Below, in pieces: positions 26,348 through 43,548 of a DNA stretch of 64,000 bases. Made by a program: the position numbers and the translations under genes. Each line of letters opens with the position of its first letter. Position 1 is the stretch's first letter. The notes beneath the pieces are model-generated. The model did no database searches and was not told the origin of the DNA. It saw only the letters and a list, made by a program, of their open reading frames with translations. Source of the stretch: Inia geoffrensis (Eukaryota > Chordata > Mammalia > Artiodactyla > Iniidae); NCBI GenBank assembly GCA_036417435.1, contig CM070905.1, forward strand, positions 66,233,092 to 66,297,091, in the 5' to 3' direction.

Positions 26348-29300
26348 TCATAGCACTGCTTTTAATAGTGGATGTGATAATTCTTTAAATTTGGGTCTCA
26401 ATGAAAGGTTACAAATCTTGATTTTAATTTTCAGTTAATTCAATTATAATTACATGTTAGCTAAAGTGTTCATAATAGTATGCCAAGTTCAACTGAAAGG
26501 AACAGCTTAAAAATAATAAAGTTCATCTTAAATATTTCCTCTTTTAGCATAAAAACTATAATGTGGTAGTGTGAATATGTTTTCTCTGACAGTCTTGTAA
26601 ATTATGATAAAGAATTTGTGTTTTGAAAAATAATGAGTAGCCTCTTAATTAATTGCAATGTGGCTTTTGCAAAGAGCTTGAGGCCTAATTAGTTAAAATC
26701 TCACATATGTATTTTCAGCAGGAGAATTCTATCAGAAGCTACAAACTGTTTATCCATCTTGGTTTCAACCATGCTTGTCAGTTTCGTTTTCCCTGAGGGA
26801 TGGGGAATGAAACAACTCTTTCTAGCAAGTTGTCTCAATAGGTTAGTTAGAGCTTAGTAATACAGATTGGCAGAGCCTGTAATCAGCCTGCCTATATGGG
26901 TTAATAAAGGATTTTTGTGTTTTAGTGGAAACTCAGTAGGTATTCATTTGGAAGACTATCATGATGTTCAAAACAATTAGAAATAGGATTCTCTCTTAAT
27001 TCTTCGGTTTAACAGTGACTGGAAGGTAAGGTCACCTAAGCAGAGCTGACAGGTAGTGCTTTTGGGACCTTTGTTCTCTCAGGAGAAAAACACATTAGTG
27101 TATTTCTTGGCAGCCTCCTCCTTTTTAATGTGAATCTAAGACTGGAAGCATTTTAGAATATATTATGCTTCAGGACTTTGTCATTACCTGTAAACTGCCT
27201 TCTGTCTGCTCTAACCCTTTGCCCTTCTTGATTCAACCATATGGCTCTAAAAGAATCCCACTTCTGCTCTTCAGAGCCCAGCACACAGCTGTATGTCAAC
27301 CCTCAAAATGAGCAATTCAGGTTTTATGTTCTAGTAAGGTAAGTTTCCATTTCCTACAGCTGTTTCTTCTTTTATGGGGAGAAAAAGAAAACTAAAATAT
27401 TTTTCAAAATATTTTTGTCACTCATGTGAGACATGATGCATTTTCTCTGAGAAGGTGCCCACATTTTTCACCAAGCTCCGCTGCTGCCTTGTAATTTTTT
27501 CTTGGGTTGAACCATTCTACTCTTCTTTGTAGGCTGCTGTGTAGGAAGTGAAGTGGTCACACTCTACACAGCATCTCTGATGCTTTATTTATTTCACTTT
27601 GTAACACCGCAGGCAGGGTATGTTGATGGCATTACACTGAAAATGTCTTGAATCTTTGTTGTGGGGAGATAGGTTTCAGGTCAACTCCAAAGAAAGAATT
27701 GACTATTGTCACAAGAAAGGATTTGAAAGAAAAAAAAAAAGTCCTGTTTATTTACTGAGTCCTCAGAAATTGCATCATCAGTGAGAATGCACTAGCAGAG
27801 GACACTGATGTGGCCATGAAGAGGTCAGAGTAGGGGGATGAGGCATCCTGCAGCTGCCTGCTCAATAAAGTAACATAGGAGGCATCATCAAGATCTTGCC
27901 TAGAAATGAATGACAGGTCTTGGTGGCTAAAAACACAACTTGGAGCCATGGAAAAGCAAATCCTAAGAATTTCCTTTTATTCATAGTCAGAGCCCTCAAC
28001 CAAGAGAGGAGCATCCCAGCTCAGGCAGCACTGAACCAAAGCAGTAAAGGAAATGCAAATGAAGATCCGGAGATCTTAGAATGAGAATCTAAATTAGAGC
28101 ATAGCAGCATCTCTTGGCCACACTAGCAAGGACCACAATTCCTTGGTGAGCAAGATTTAAGTTTGATATCAGAATCTATGTATGTTTGGTCTATTTATAG
28201 TTCTGTCTATCTGAGGGAATTGGGAAACAAAGTGGAATTATTCTCACTATAATGATTGTGTTCAGTAATCCTTAATACTTTTCTCAGGTTCCTAGTGTCT
28301 CAAGTCAATGAGTTTACAGGTATTGTCATATGTAAGACATATAACGGGGGGGACCCTACTTACGTCAGATAAAATTATGGTTCCAAGAAGGAGAATATCC
28401 ATTATCCTTTACAAAGCCTTTTTTTCCCCTCCGGGTGTGCTACATATTCACTTATGATTATTTGTCAGTAACAGGAAAAAAAAAAAAGAGGTATAATTTT
28501 GAAATATCTGAAAGTACTGGCTATTTTAATTGCTAGAATTTTCCAAGTTTAATGTTTGTATGAAAAACAAAAGGTTTTCTGCTTACCTTAATACTTCTCA
28601 CAGCAATTTAAATCTCATAGAGATTAAGTCTCCAAATCTTCAAATGCAACTTCATCCCTTACTAGCACAATGGGAATTGTTAACTGCAGTCAGCCAAGTG
28701 GCTGTAATTATTGATTAATCACTAGGTGTAAGGAAGACTTCTAGGCTCACAAGAAAGACTGTGTTGTTAGTGAAGCAGTTTATTTTTGAAAAATGTCGTT
28801 TGCATTAAATATTTAATGTGCTCTCTTACTAAATGGTCATTTTGCACTTCTTGCGTGTTACCTGGGAACTGAGGATCTAGCACCATCTGCAGGCAAAACT
28901 CTGCTAATTTCATCTGGCAGTAGAAACAGTTTTTAAAAACTTTACAGCTGAGTTTGAAATTGTTTTCACAATGATGGACAAGACTGTCCTTACAAAAAAA
29001 ATATAAATTGAAATGTCATCTAGTTTGTCTGCCTTGTCTTTTATTCTCACGGAACATCCACAGTTGCTATTTAAGGAGTAAATAGGAGGTGTTATCAGCT
29101 TAACCCTGGCAAACGGCTTAGAATCAGCTTGGCACATGTGGAGCTCACAAATTTTAGTCATTATATGCCTGCCACTTTTAGCCTTTTTAAGCTGGTTCTG
29201 AATAACTGTTTGCCAGAGTTGATTTAAAATTTGCACTCACTTATTTTATCTTGCTTTTAACGTACATATTGTTTAATCAGTGCTTTTTAAAAGTAAATTC

Positions 29301-30992
29301 TTTAATCAGGGAACAAGAAACGCCAATATACAGTAATCATTGGAAAACCTAAAATAGGGGAAGTCTACCTGTCATCTTTGCCTCAGCTCGTTCCACATAT
29401 TCGTTTTTAGCAACAAAAAACATATAATAAAACCCATGCACTGGGCATTTATTAGATGACAGTCATTGTGAAAAATTATTTATAATTATCTCATTTTAAA
29501 TTTAAAATTACCCAGTAATCCTTTGAAGTATTATTTATTCCTATCTTACAAATGAAGAAATTAAATATAGAGGGAGGTAAATAGGAACTATGCAAGTTCC
29601 TATAACTGGGAAGAGGTGGAGTGAAGATTTGGGGTTGAATTAAAACCTAGGTCTTCCCAACACTATAGGGCCAAATAAAGAATAAGAACATTTTATAACT
29701 CAGACATTTCATTTAAATGTTAACATGAATAAACACAAAATAGCCAAGCATATTAAACAAGGTTTAAGACCTGAATTCTTTTATGGAAAATGACTTATAA
29801 GGTAAACATTGAAAGTTACACATTTTAAAGTACTTTTGCTTAAAATCTTGAACACTCATTATCTTCAAAATATTTTCCAAATAGATTTTGGTTAAAAAGA
29901 TTTTCAAGTTAACAGATGTGAAAATATAACCAAGAAGTAAGAAAAAATTAAATTTCTTCATAAATTTATCAAATTACTTGTTTTGCAAACCTCACATTAT
30001 ATTTCTAAAACACTACTTCCATTTGCTCGAGTCATTAGCTTTCATAAGGATTGCTTTTATATAAAATCTGTAAACTGTAAACCATAACATTTCTTCATTA
30101 TTAGCATATTCAGGTCCATTAAATCTATTATAAATGCATAGTCTACTGATGAATATTTTAACTGTAGCTTGGGATTCTTGGTGTGGATCTAGGAAATATT
30201 TATGAAGATTTTAAAGTATTGGTTTAGACATTTCAGAATAAATCCTTGAGCTGTTATAACATTTTAACCATAAAAAGTGTACACTGAAGATCAACAACTT
30301 AGTAAAGCTACTAATAAAATTGCAATGTTGTATACTCAGCAAAGGAGGCAGAAACAGTTTAAAAATTATAGCTATTTCATTTAACTATTTTTGTAGGAAT
30401 TTCAATTCTAATTATTAACTTTAAAAAAGTATTCACTTTTATCTAGAGTACTTTTTTTTTCTAGTATTCATATTTTCACAGCAGTTTAAAAATTTAAGCA
30501 CACACTAATTGTCAAAGGTTTATTTTGCATTTATATTTCTTTATTTTTGGTAATAAAATAAAACATGTTATATTCTCTTACATGATTCTTTAAAACTACC
30601 TTTCAGCAAATATGAAATGATAAAATCTCTTTAATTGTGACATTGAATGCTATTACTTAAAAAGATTCTTATCAAAGTTAGCGATAATTTTATTCCAATA
30701 ATGTCTTACTTATAATTTTAGACATGGCTTAGAAATGCTTAGTCTTTCCACTTAACAAAATGAGTTTTGTAAACTTACATGATTTAAAGTAGGCATGTTC
30801 AAATTAAAATGTTTTTTGAAAAAGATAATGAAAAATTTGAGGTCAAATATAAGATAGTAGAGAAAAGGAAGTTCTATACCTCTAGTTAATGTGTAATTAT
30901 TTTCATCTCTGAGACAGATCTTTCAATTATTTGTATATTCCCTGTTGACATTCCCACTTCCTCAGCAATCATGTCATTTAAATTTTCTTTTA
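26348..30992. other. Unique DNA downstream of VWDE
   Basis: Few repeats are recognisable apart from a MIR-like stretch at 29440-29665. Open frames at 27752-27949 and 28910-29236 (minus) have no known domain. The part next to 30993 would be 3'UTR of VWDE; candidate AATAAA hexamers on the minus strand lie at 30989-30994 and near 30540. Confidence 0.35.
29440..29665 (-). mobile_element. Probable MIR element
   Basis: The plus strand shows the complement of a MIR: 'gcactgggcatttattagat'-like sequence, 'cctatcttacaaatgaagaa' and 'gttcctataactgggaagag' in the expected order. Confidence 0.45.
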
Positions 30993-31088
30993 TTAAGCAT
31001 CCAATTCTCTTTTGATATTGATATTTATAGAAGGATTTGACTTTGTGATAGTTTCTCTCTTGCTTCTGCACCAAAACGGATCAAGGCA
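30993..31088 (-). CDS. VWDE: VWDE terminal coding exon (non-EGF tail and stop)
   Basis: After a pyrimidine-rich acceptor (tatccgttctttcag|), a phase 0 frame reads CLDPFWCRSKRETITKSNPS, INININ-like residues, then KRELDA and TAA at 30993-30995. It was chosen because the preceding exon ends in phase 0 and only this frame stays open for 31 codons. An AATAAA (30989-30994) overlaps the stop codon, and another lies near 30540. The basic, cysteine-poor end is consistent with a C-terminal tail. Support is positional and phase-based; I do not recognise the residues independently, so this is less certain than the EGF exons. Confidence 0.55.
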   Translation of the reverse strand, partial: CLDPFWCRSKRETITKSNPSININIKRELDA

Positions 31089-32409
31089 CTGAAAGAACGG
31101 ATAAATAAAAGACATTTTCACGTAAACACAATGACTAAGTAAGTCTTTTAAAACACCTAATTACATTATTTCTTCCCCTCTGTCCAGAAATGGTACAGGT
31201 CAGAGCAGCAGAAAGAGTAGAGGTGAAAAATAAACAGATGAAACTAAATATGGTGTTTTATCAGTGACAAGTAATAGCTTTATCTCTGGAATACAGTCCA
31301 AAGCAATAAGATGCAGAACTTTTAGTATGTCTTGTGTTAGCTCACTTTCGTCCCTTTGGCACTACTGTCACTTCCTTCTAAGGCTAGGGTCTACATTTTC
31401 CAGAATCCCCTTCTCTGTGTGGTTCTGGGTTAGAGTTCACCAATGAAAAAAACTTTCTAGAGAGTTAGAAGATGGAAATGAATAGGAAGCCATTATTTTT
31501 TCAGAGGTGTTTGCAGCTGGATGCTTGGAAACAGGCTGACATCTTCATTCTCAATCTCTGACCTTCAGCAGCTGCTTTCCTGACCTCTACCCTATCCTCC
31601 CCCATCTCTACCCCAGCTCTTCCAACAGTTCTGAGAGTCCCTAATTCCACATTAACACTTTATATCTGGATACATCAAATGGCTTCTGTTATGCAGACTG
31701 ATCCCTGATAATAAAAACACCATCACAGTAAGGACTGGGAAAATATTCAGTTTATTAAATATTGTGAATATCAGGAATATCAGAAACATCGTTTCAATAT
31801 GTAAATATCAAATCACATTTCAAAGTAAATTTTTGATTATCTGGATTTCTTCTTTGCTTTTCTCTAACAACTAAGACCAGTCTGTATTTATTAGTTTCTT
31901 CAGCCTTTAAAATAGCTTTAAAAATGATGTTCAAATAAACTTCAAGTAGTTAACTTCAATTTTTTCTGAATAAAAATTTCCATTCTTATACTTGATATTA
32001 CTCAATGGTGTTTTATCTGTAGTAGGAAGAGAGAAATCAAGTTTCAAAGAATATTAAAAAACCAGTTAACTCTGACTCATTATTTGCTACTTCCTTCCCC
32101 CTGACATGATACATAAAGCTCTTTCAGGTTCTGTGTTTGCCACTAGAGACTAAGTACTGCTTTCATAAAACTGAGACCTAATCAAGATCATATTTAAATG
32201 TCAAAACAGTTGTGACTGAATGGAGCTTGGATACTACATGACTCCATCTTGGCAGAGTTACATTCAAGAAACATCCATGCTCAATAAAACCAAATAAAAT
32301 TTTTTATATCCTTCAGGAAACGACTTTTGATATTCATAACACATTGCAACATTTCTCTCAAGTCTCTTTGCCCATCCTTGTCCTTCTCCACCTCTCTCTA
32401 TTCCTCTAT
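31089..32409. other. Last VWDE intron, 3' part: unique DNA
   Basis: No gene or confident repeat. The stretch 31190-31700 is less AT-rich than its flanks and could be an old LTR piece, but it was not assignable. Confidence 0.35.
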
Positions 32410-32622
32410 TCAGTGCAACTACCAGCAAACTTACATAGTATTTTCTACATAACAGGGACTGTTCTAGGTACTTCACATATATTAACATATTTAATCCTTA
32501 CAACAACCCCATGATAGCTGTTACTATTAGCCCCATATTACAGATGAAAAAAATTAAGGGTCAGGGTGGCGTACCTTGCCCAAGGTCACAGAGCAAACAA
32601 GTGGCAGGGATATGGTAAGTAC
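32410..32622 (-). mobile_element. MIR element
   Basis: The complement of MIR is clear: 'ttacagatgaaaaaaattaa', then 'cttgcccaaggtcacagagc' and 'aaacaagtggcagggatatg', preceded by 'ttaatccttacaacaacccc'. Confidence 0.8.
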
Positions 32623-33440
32623 ATTTAGCAGCTAGGCAGCAAGTTATGAAACCTCTCAAAGCTGTTCATCAACCCACCCTCTTTAGCACCATCCTTCCCC
32701 ATTTCCTCTTTATTTGTGTCTTTTGTTTCTAGCCAGTAATTCTTGGTCTCTTTTATTAAAATTCTAGCAATCCATAAGAACTTGGGAGAGCAGGTTATAG
32801 TAAAGCAGGACTTGTGGTCCTTGGGCTAGTCTTTTTGTTTTGTTTTCCTTCTCCTTCCCCATGACCTTCTGTTCTTCTTTCCTTAATATGGTTCCAGATG
32901 CACTCTCAGAAGCAACATTAATGGGGATGAGGATGATCTGCTATTAGTCACATGAGGAAGGATTCAGGCAGTAAAGAAATGCATAAAAAATAGAATATAG
33001 AGAAGTAACCTAGTTTAGTCTGTCAAAGTGGAGTTAAAAGCTTTTGAGGTCATAGGGTTTTCTGTGCCATAAAAATCTCAAATAAAATAAAATAAATTAT
33101 ATTTAGGCTGCCTTCAAACCCAGGTAACTCAGACTTTTATATTTATTTTTCTCAACAATAGCTGATCAAGTAGTTAGTCAATAACTTTTGTTTCCTAGTT
33201 TTCAAACCATAGTACTATTAAAATCTTGTTTTTTTCAAAATGGGGGACATATCCTTCCAGGATAAACACCAGTGCTAGAAGAAAAACATATATATACATC
33301 CACTTTGCCTCTAAGCCAGACTGATTCAGTATCTTGCTTCAGGAAGAAAATTCCTTATCATTTTTCAAAATATAATACTCCAGCATACTTTGATATTCAT
33401 GACCCTTGGGTTTTTTGAAGTGCTAAATAGCATATAATTG

Positions 33441-33641
33441 TTTTTTTTTTTTAAGATTTCTTTTTTTGATGTGGATCATTTTTAAAGCCTTTATTGAATT
33501 TATTACAGTATTGTTTCTGTTTTATGTTTTGGTTTTGCGGCCACAAGACATGTGGGATCTTAGCTCCCTGACCAGGGATGGAACCTGCATCCCCTTCACT
33601 GGAAGGCGAAGTCTTAACCACTGGACCACCAGGGAAGTCCC
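33441..33641 (-). mobile_element. CHR-group SINE (short form)
   Basis: The reverse complement starts gggacttccctggtggtcca and continues through gcagggat-type promoter sequence and 'cacatgtcttgtggccgcaa' to an A tail (T run at 33441). Target-site duplication tataattg at 33433-33440 and 33642-33649. Confidence 0.85.
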
Positions 33642-33720
33642 TATAATTGCTTTTTAAATTAAATCTAATAAAGATTAACTTTAAGAAATTTTTGGAGAGT
33701 TCTGCTGCAACTGTTTTTTT

Positions 33721-33738
33721 TTGTGTGTGTGTGTGTGA
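33721..33738. repeat. (TG)n microsatellite
   Basis: A short run of TG dinucleotides directly after a T tract, inside the last VWDE intron. Confidence 0.8.
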
Positions 33739-33741
33739 TCG

Positions 33742-34734
<993 letters not shown>

Positions 34735-35037
34735 CTATTCCAATGGTCTGAAGCCATTCAGCAACTTGACTTTAAAAATAGTCATAAGAATCTATGAATG
34801 ACTAGTTGCACTACTGTATTTCTGCAGCCAGCGTGCAAACATACACATACATACACATATCAAAAGACAAAACACCCCCAAACTCAACACAACAGTTTCA
34901 GTATTTTATAAAGATATTATTAAAGCAAACAAAATTTTCATTGGCTACATTTTAAAGTATTTAAAATACATCTTTTTGTTTTCTATAGAGAGAAGATTCA
35001 AATCAGTAATATACAATAGCATTCATAATTTGCTTTT

Positions 35038-35246
35038 TTTTTTTTTTTTTTTTTGCGGTACGCGGGCCTCTCACCGCCGTGGCCTCTCCCGTCACGGAGC
35101 ACAGGCCCCGGACGCGCAGGCCCAGTGGCCACGGCCCACGGGCCCAGCCGCTCCGCGGCACACAGGACCTTCCCGGACCGGGGCATGAACCCGCATCCCC
35201 CGCATCGGCAGGCGGACCCCCAACCACTGCACCACGAGGGAAGCCC
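35038..35246 (-). mobile_element. CHRS SINE, GC-rich
   Basis: The reverse complement starts gggcttccctcgtggtgcag and ends in the GC-rich body (cgcgggcc...) followed by an A tail of about 20. Target-site duplication ataatttgctttt at 35025-35037 and 35248-35260. CpG density is much higher than in the flanks, suggesting a young copy. Confidence 0.92.
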
Positions 35247-35470
35247 TATAATTTGCTTTTTAATAAAAATTTTTTTAGCAAAAATTTAAAAGGTACAACT
35301 CAGTACTGACCAATATATGGAAAAACAGACAATTTTATATACTATCAATGGAAGTTTAATGTGAAACAACTCTATTGGAAGCTTCCTAAAGATCTTCACA
35401 CTACCTGTACTAGAAATTTCTTCTTTAAAATCGAGAGATGCAATTTTTAAATACCTGTACCTATTTATCT

Positions 35471-35530
35471 TTTGTCTTTTCTTTCTTTCTTTCTCTTTCT
35501 TTCTTTCTTTCTATCTACCTACCCACCTAC
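35471..35530. repeat. (TTTC)n microsatellite grading into ATCT/ACCC
   Basis: Repeats of TTTC at 35471-35511, followed by ctatctacctacccacctac. Located in a VWDE intron. Confidence 0.85.
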
Positions 35531-36050
35531 AGAGAAAAATGCGTATAATAGTAACAATTTGTAAATAACAGAAATGTTCAATATGAGAGGAAAGGTCAAG
35601 TGAATTATAGTATTTATATTATGGAATTTAATATATCATTTAAAATTACATCTTTAAGGACATGGAAATACTTTTAAGTAATATTGACTAAAAAATAGGA
35701 ATATAAAATTATATACAATACAGTTATTTTTCATGGGAGAGGTATCTGTTTCAAGAGCTCATATTGGAAGCTTGCATAATTCAAGAATAATATTCCCTTT
35801 AATATAAATGCAACATTGAAAGGTATGCTTTCATCAGAGCTATTGTGTATGGCTGAGCAGGTTATGTAATGCACAGCTAAGGAAGCACTGTTCATATCAC
35901 AGACATCATAGATTCAAATATTTATTACAACAATTTTCCAGAAGATGGCAGTAAGACATCTTATATAAATAACATCATCAATATTTAGACTGTTTCCAGA
36001 CATATGGAAGTAAAGCATTTTGAGGAAGGGGACTTCAAAAAATTCATATA

Positions 36051-36105
36051 AAGGTGCAAGGTGCAAACACAAGGTGCAAACACAAGGTGCAAAAAAAGGG
36101 TGCAC
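36051..36105. repeat. 13-bp minisatellite, three copies
   Basis: Unit gtgcaaacacaag at 36061-36073 and 36074-36086, then a variant gtgcaaaaaaagg at 36087-36099, with partial units on both sides. Confidence 0.88.
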
Positions 36106-36894
36106 ATCTTCAGGCTGTGCTCAGAGTACCTTAATCCACAATTACTGGAGCATATTTCCACATTAATGTGCTTTTAGCATCTTATCATTCTCTCTCATGT
36201 TCCATACAAACTCTCTTCAGAATGGGTAGCCCAAACTGAGGTTGCTAGTTCTTTTTTCTAGCATTTTATCCCATCTAACTTTCAATGAGAGTTATTTATT
36301 TTTGAGCACATAATTCTTATGTAAGTACTAGTACTTAATGAATTCTTTGAAAATATTTTCCTAGGATGAGAAATGTGTAAATTATAATAGCAATTACTAA
36401 TAAAGTCTAAGAGTCATAAAAATTATATGCAGAATCTCTGATACATGAAAAGCAGAGCAGGTATTTCTAGTAAAAAGGCACAGTCATTTTACAATTGTGC
36501 TATTTCAGTTTACAATACACTTGGATCACCAGTTTTGATATTATGTGATTATTGAGCATTTGGAAATATTTTGAGGAGATTTTCTGTTTTTCCCATTGAG
36601 TTATTAATCTTTGTTAATATTTTAACATGTTATTTCAAGTTTTCATAAATTTCATAATTGCATTAAATTTGATTTTCCTTTATACCCTGTGATCCCATCT
36701 ATGTAAAAATTTATGATTAAAACTGAGTGGAAATAACTAAAATGCTAAAATCAAGGCAGAAACTAGTTCTGGGTGGTGGAATTTGGAGTGATTAATTTTA
36801 AAAAACTTTTTCATATTTTCTATAATTTCCATGATAGATATATACCTACCTTATAATATGGAAAAACATTTAAACTTATATTAAAACCTTCTTT

Positions 36895-37256
36895 ATCCAA
36901 TTCCCCCTTGGATGAAAATAGTCAAAAGATACAAACTTCTAGTTATAAGTTAAATAAGTACTAGGGATGTAACATACAACACAATAAATATAATTAACAC
37001 TGCTATACATTATATATGAAAGTTTTAAGACAGTAAAAGTTCTCATCACAAGGAAAAAACATTTTTTTCTGTTTCTTTAATGTTGTAGCTATATGAGGTG
37101 ATGGATATTCACTAAACTTATTGTGGTAATTATTTCATGATTTATGTAAGTCAAATCGTTATGCTGTATACCTTAAACTTATACAGTGCAGAATGTCAAT
37201 TATATTGCAATAAAGCTGGAGGAAAAAGAAAGAAAGATCTTTTAAAATAAAAAAAA
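36895..37256 (+). mobile_element. L1 3'UTR fragment (old L1MA-like)
   Basis: The order of phrases matches old L1 3' ends: 'acttctagttataagttaaa', 'aaagttctcatcacaaggaa', 'cactaaacttattgtggtaa' and 'caattatattgcaataaagc', then an A-rich tail. It lies about 0.3 kb from the damaged EGF exon at 37541. Confidence 0.7.
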
Positions 37257-37517
37257 AACCTTCTTCAATCCACCTAAGAGAACTTCACTGGCAACCCACA
37301 GATCGTAATTTGGAGTTATCTGTGTCACACAAAATATTAATATAACATACCATACTTTCTTTTTTAAAATGGGTATAGAAATGGATGATATCCTTTTATT
37401 TCTAAAACTCTCTTTTTAATGGATCAGCATGCTGGGATTTATTTTACCCTATATATTTCTCCTACAGCTATACTTTGTTTGATAATTATAATAGATTCAA
37501 ATTCAGAACATAGATTA

Positions 37518-37667
<150 letters not shown>

Positions 37668-37914
37668 TTAATTTACTAGTCAAATCCTATCATAAACCAT
37701 AAAAATTTTCATTAAAAAAAGAGAAACAGTTAAAAATTAATGATTAAAGGATCTTTTCCCTTAAAGCTTTTCCCCAATTGTTAGACATTTATGTTGCTTC
37801 TCATTTTACACTTTGGCCAGTACATTATAATAGCTGCTAATTTTAAATAATTATAAAAAGAAAAAAAATGAAACATTTGAATGAGGAGAGCTGCCATAAT
37901 CTCAAAAACTAGCA

Positions 37915-38045
37915 AGACTTGAAAGCAGTGGTACCCCATCTCAGGAGGTTCTGAATTGGTCTGAGATGGGACCAAGGAGTCCGTAATTTTTTAAAAAGCT
38001 TCCCCTGACTCCTACTTAAGACTGAGAGACCAGGACTTAAAGATT
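37915..38045. mobile_element. Possible MER5-like DNA transposon fragment
   Basis: Contains 'ggttctgaattggtctgaga' and 'gtccgtaattttttaaaaag' followed by 'cttcccctgactcc', reminiscent of non-autonomous hAT elements of the MER5 group. Lies between two EGF exons. Confidence 0.4.
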
Positions 38046-38129
38046 TGTCATTTATCCTGGCAACTGTAGTGAACAGACCGGAAAATACAGGATATCCTCT
38101 ACCTCCACTAACCCGAAAGAATGAGTTCA

Positions 38130-38393
<264 letters not shown>

Positions 38394-38461
38394 TTAAGGT
38401 AAAGGGATGAAATATCAGTACTTAAATATCAATAGTTTTGCTGTTTAATATGTTTGCTTTA

Positions 38462-41482
<3,021 letters not shown>

Positions 41483-41492
41483 AGAACTTTGC

Positions 41493-41870
41493 TTTTTTTT
41501 TTTTTAACAAACAATTTTCATGTTCTTCATATTACATGTGCCCTATGCTGTTTCTTTTTTTTTTTTTTAGAAGATGTTGGGGGTAGGAGTTTATTAATTA
41601 ATTATTTTTGCTGTGTTGGGTCTTAGTTTCTGTGCGAGGGCTTTCTCCAGTTGTGGCAAGCGGGATCCATTCTTCATCGCGGTGCACGGGCCTCACTATC
41701 GTGGCCTCTCTTGTTGCGGAGCACAGGCTCCAGACGTGCAGGCTCAGTAGTTGTGGCTCATGGGCCTAGCTGCTCCACGGCATGTGGGATCCTCCCAGAC
41801 CAGGGCTCGAACCCGTGTCCCCTGCATTAGCAGGCAGACTCTCAGCCACCACACCACCAGGGAAGCCCCA
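41493..41870 (-). mobile_element. CHR-family SINE with apparent 3' transduction
   Basis: On the minus strand the SINE begins at gggcttccctggtggtgtgg (about 41869), ends in an A tract (41554-41568) and is followed by 48 bp of non-SINE sequence (41506-41553) and a second A tract (41493-41505). The duplication agaactttgc plus following T's flanks the whole unit at 41483-41492 and 41871-41880. The extra 48 bp therefore lies inside the insertion. Confidence 0.82.
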
Positions 41871-42073
41871 AGAACTTTGCTTTTTTGTTTCATATCTTGG
41901 TCCTACAAATGTGCCAAGGTCGTGAGCCTAACATATGTTGAATAAATAAACATTTTACATAATAACTCATATATTTATATGAACTGGTCATTTGGTGACC
42001 AAAACTGCAACAGCACAAGAATTAGAGTAAATAAATAGCATCTTCCCTTTGAAACTTGTCTTGTGCTTAATCA

Positions 42074-42265
<192 letters not shown>

Positions 42266-42727
42266 TTATTTAAAAAAATGAAAGCTATACTGAAGTACAA
42301 AATGGTGCATAATGAAATATTTTATTTTCACTGCCAGCAAAACCCATAACCTATAGTTACTTAGACTTTGCCAAACATAAGAGAAGAGAAATAACTGGAT
42401 AATAGCTTTGAAAGTTTGTTTATTAAGTTTACAGATATTACCAAGCTAAGAACATGGAGGCTTTGATTAGAATTCAGAATGCCTTCGGTAAGCTGGAAAA
42501 ATGATTGGAAATTAGGAGAAGGCAATTCAACAGCACAAACAGAATAGTCTGTAATCTGCTCAAATACATGCAGCCATGTGTAGCTCTTTAAGTCACCTTC
42601 CCAATTCAAATAGGAACACTGCATTTAAGTCCTAGCACACTTCGAAAACATGCTTTGTTTTTGCTTCTTTACATTTGTTTCACTTTGAAACAAATTTGTT
42701 TCATTCCTCTCCCTCTGACTGGCATTT

Positions 42728-43071
<344 letters not shown>

Positions 43072-43189
43072 TTATAAAACTAAAGCACTGTGAATAAGAA
43101 CATAAAATAAAAATGTCTCTTGGATTGAACTCCTTGCAACTTAGATCAGAGAACTAGCTTAAATGTCACATCTTCAGCAGATACTTGTG

Positions 43190-43548
43190 TTAGGGACTGA
43201 ATTGTGTTCCCCAAAATTTCTGTGTTGAAGCCCTAACCCTAAATGTGACTGTACTTGGAGATACTTTAAAGGAGGTAATTAAGGTTAAATGAGGTCATGA
43301 GAGTGCGGCACTAATCCTATAGGAATGACGTCTGTCCTTATAAGAGGAGGAAGCACATGAAGTGTGTACATGTGAGGGTACAGTGAGAGAGCAGACATCT
43401 GCAAACCAAGGAGAGAGGCCAGAAACCAACGCTGCTAGCAACCTAATCTCAAGCTTCCAGTTTCCAGAACTGTGACACAACCAATTTCTGCTGTTTAAGT
43501 GACCCAGTCTGTGGTGTTCTGTTACGGCAGCCTGAGCTAACTAATGGA
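43190..43548 (+). mobile_element. MLT1-type solo LTR (ERVL-MaLR)
   Basis: Starts tgttagggactgaattgtgt and continues ccccaaaatttctgtgttga, tgtgactgtacttggagata, ggttaaatgaggtcatgaga and ccagtctgtggtgttctgtt, ending about gagctaactaatgga. This is the recognisable order of MLT1A-like LTRs. No internal genes accompany it. Confidence 0.82.

Noticed and set aside
30886..31074. 62-codon minus-strand frame VQKQERNYHKVKSFYKYQYQ...
   Set aside because: It overlaps the terminal VWDE exon in a frame that does not match the phase of the preceding exon, and it has no ATG start.
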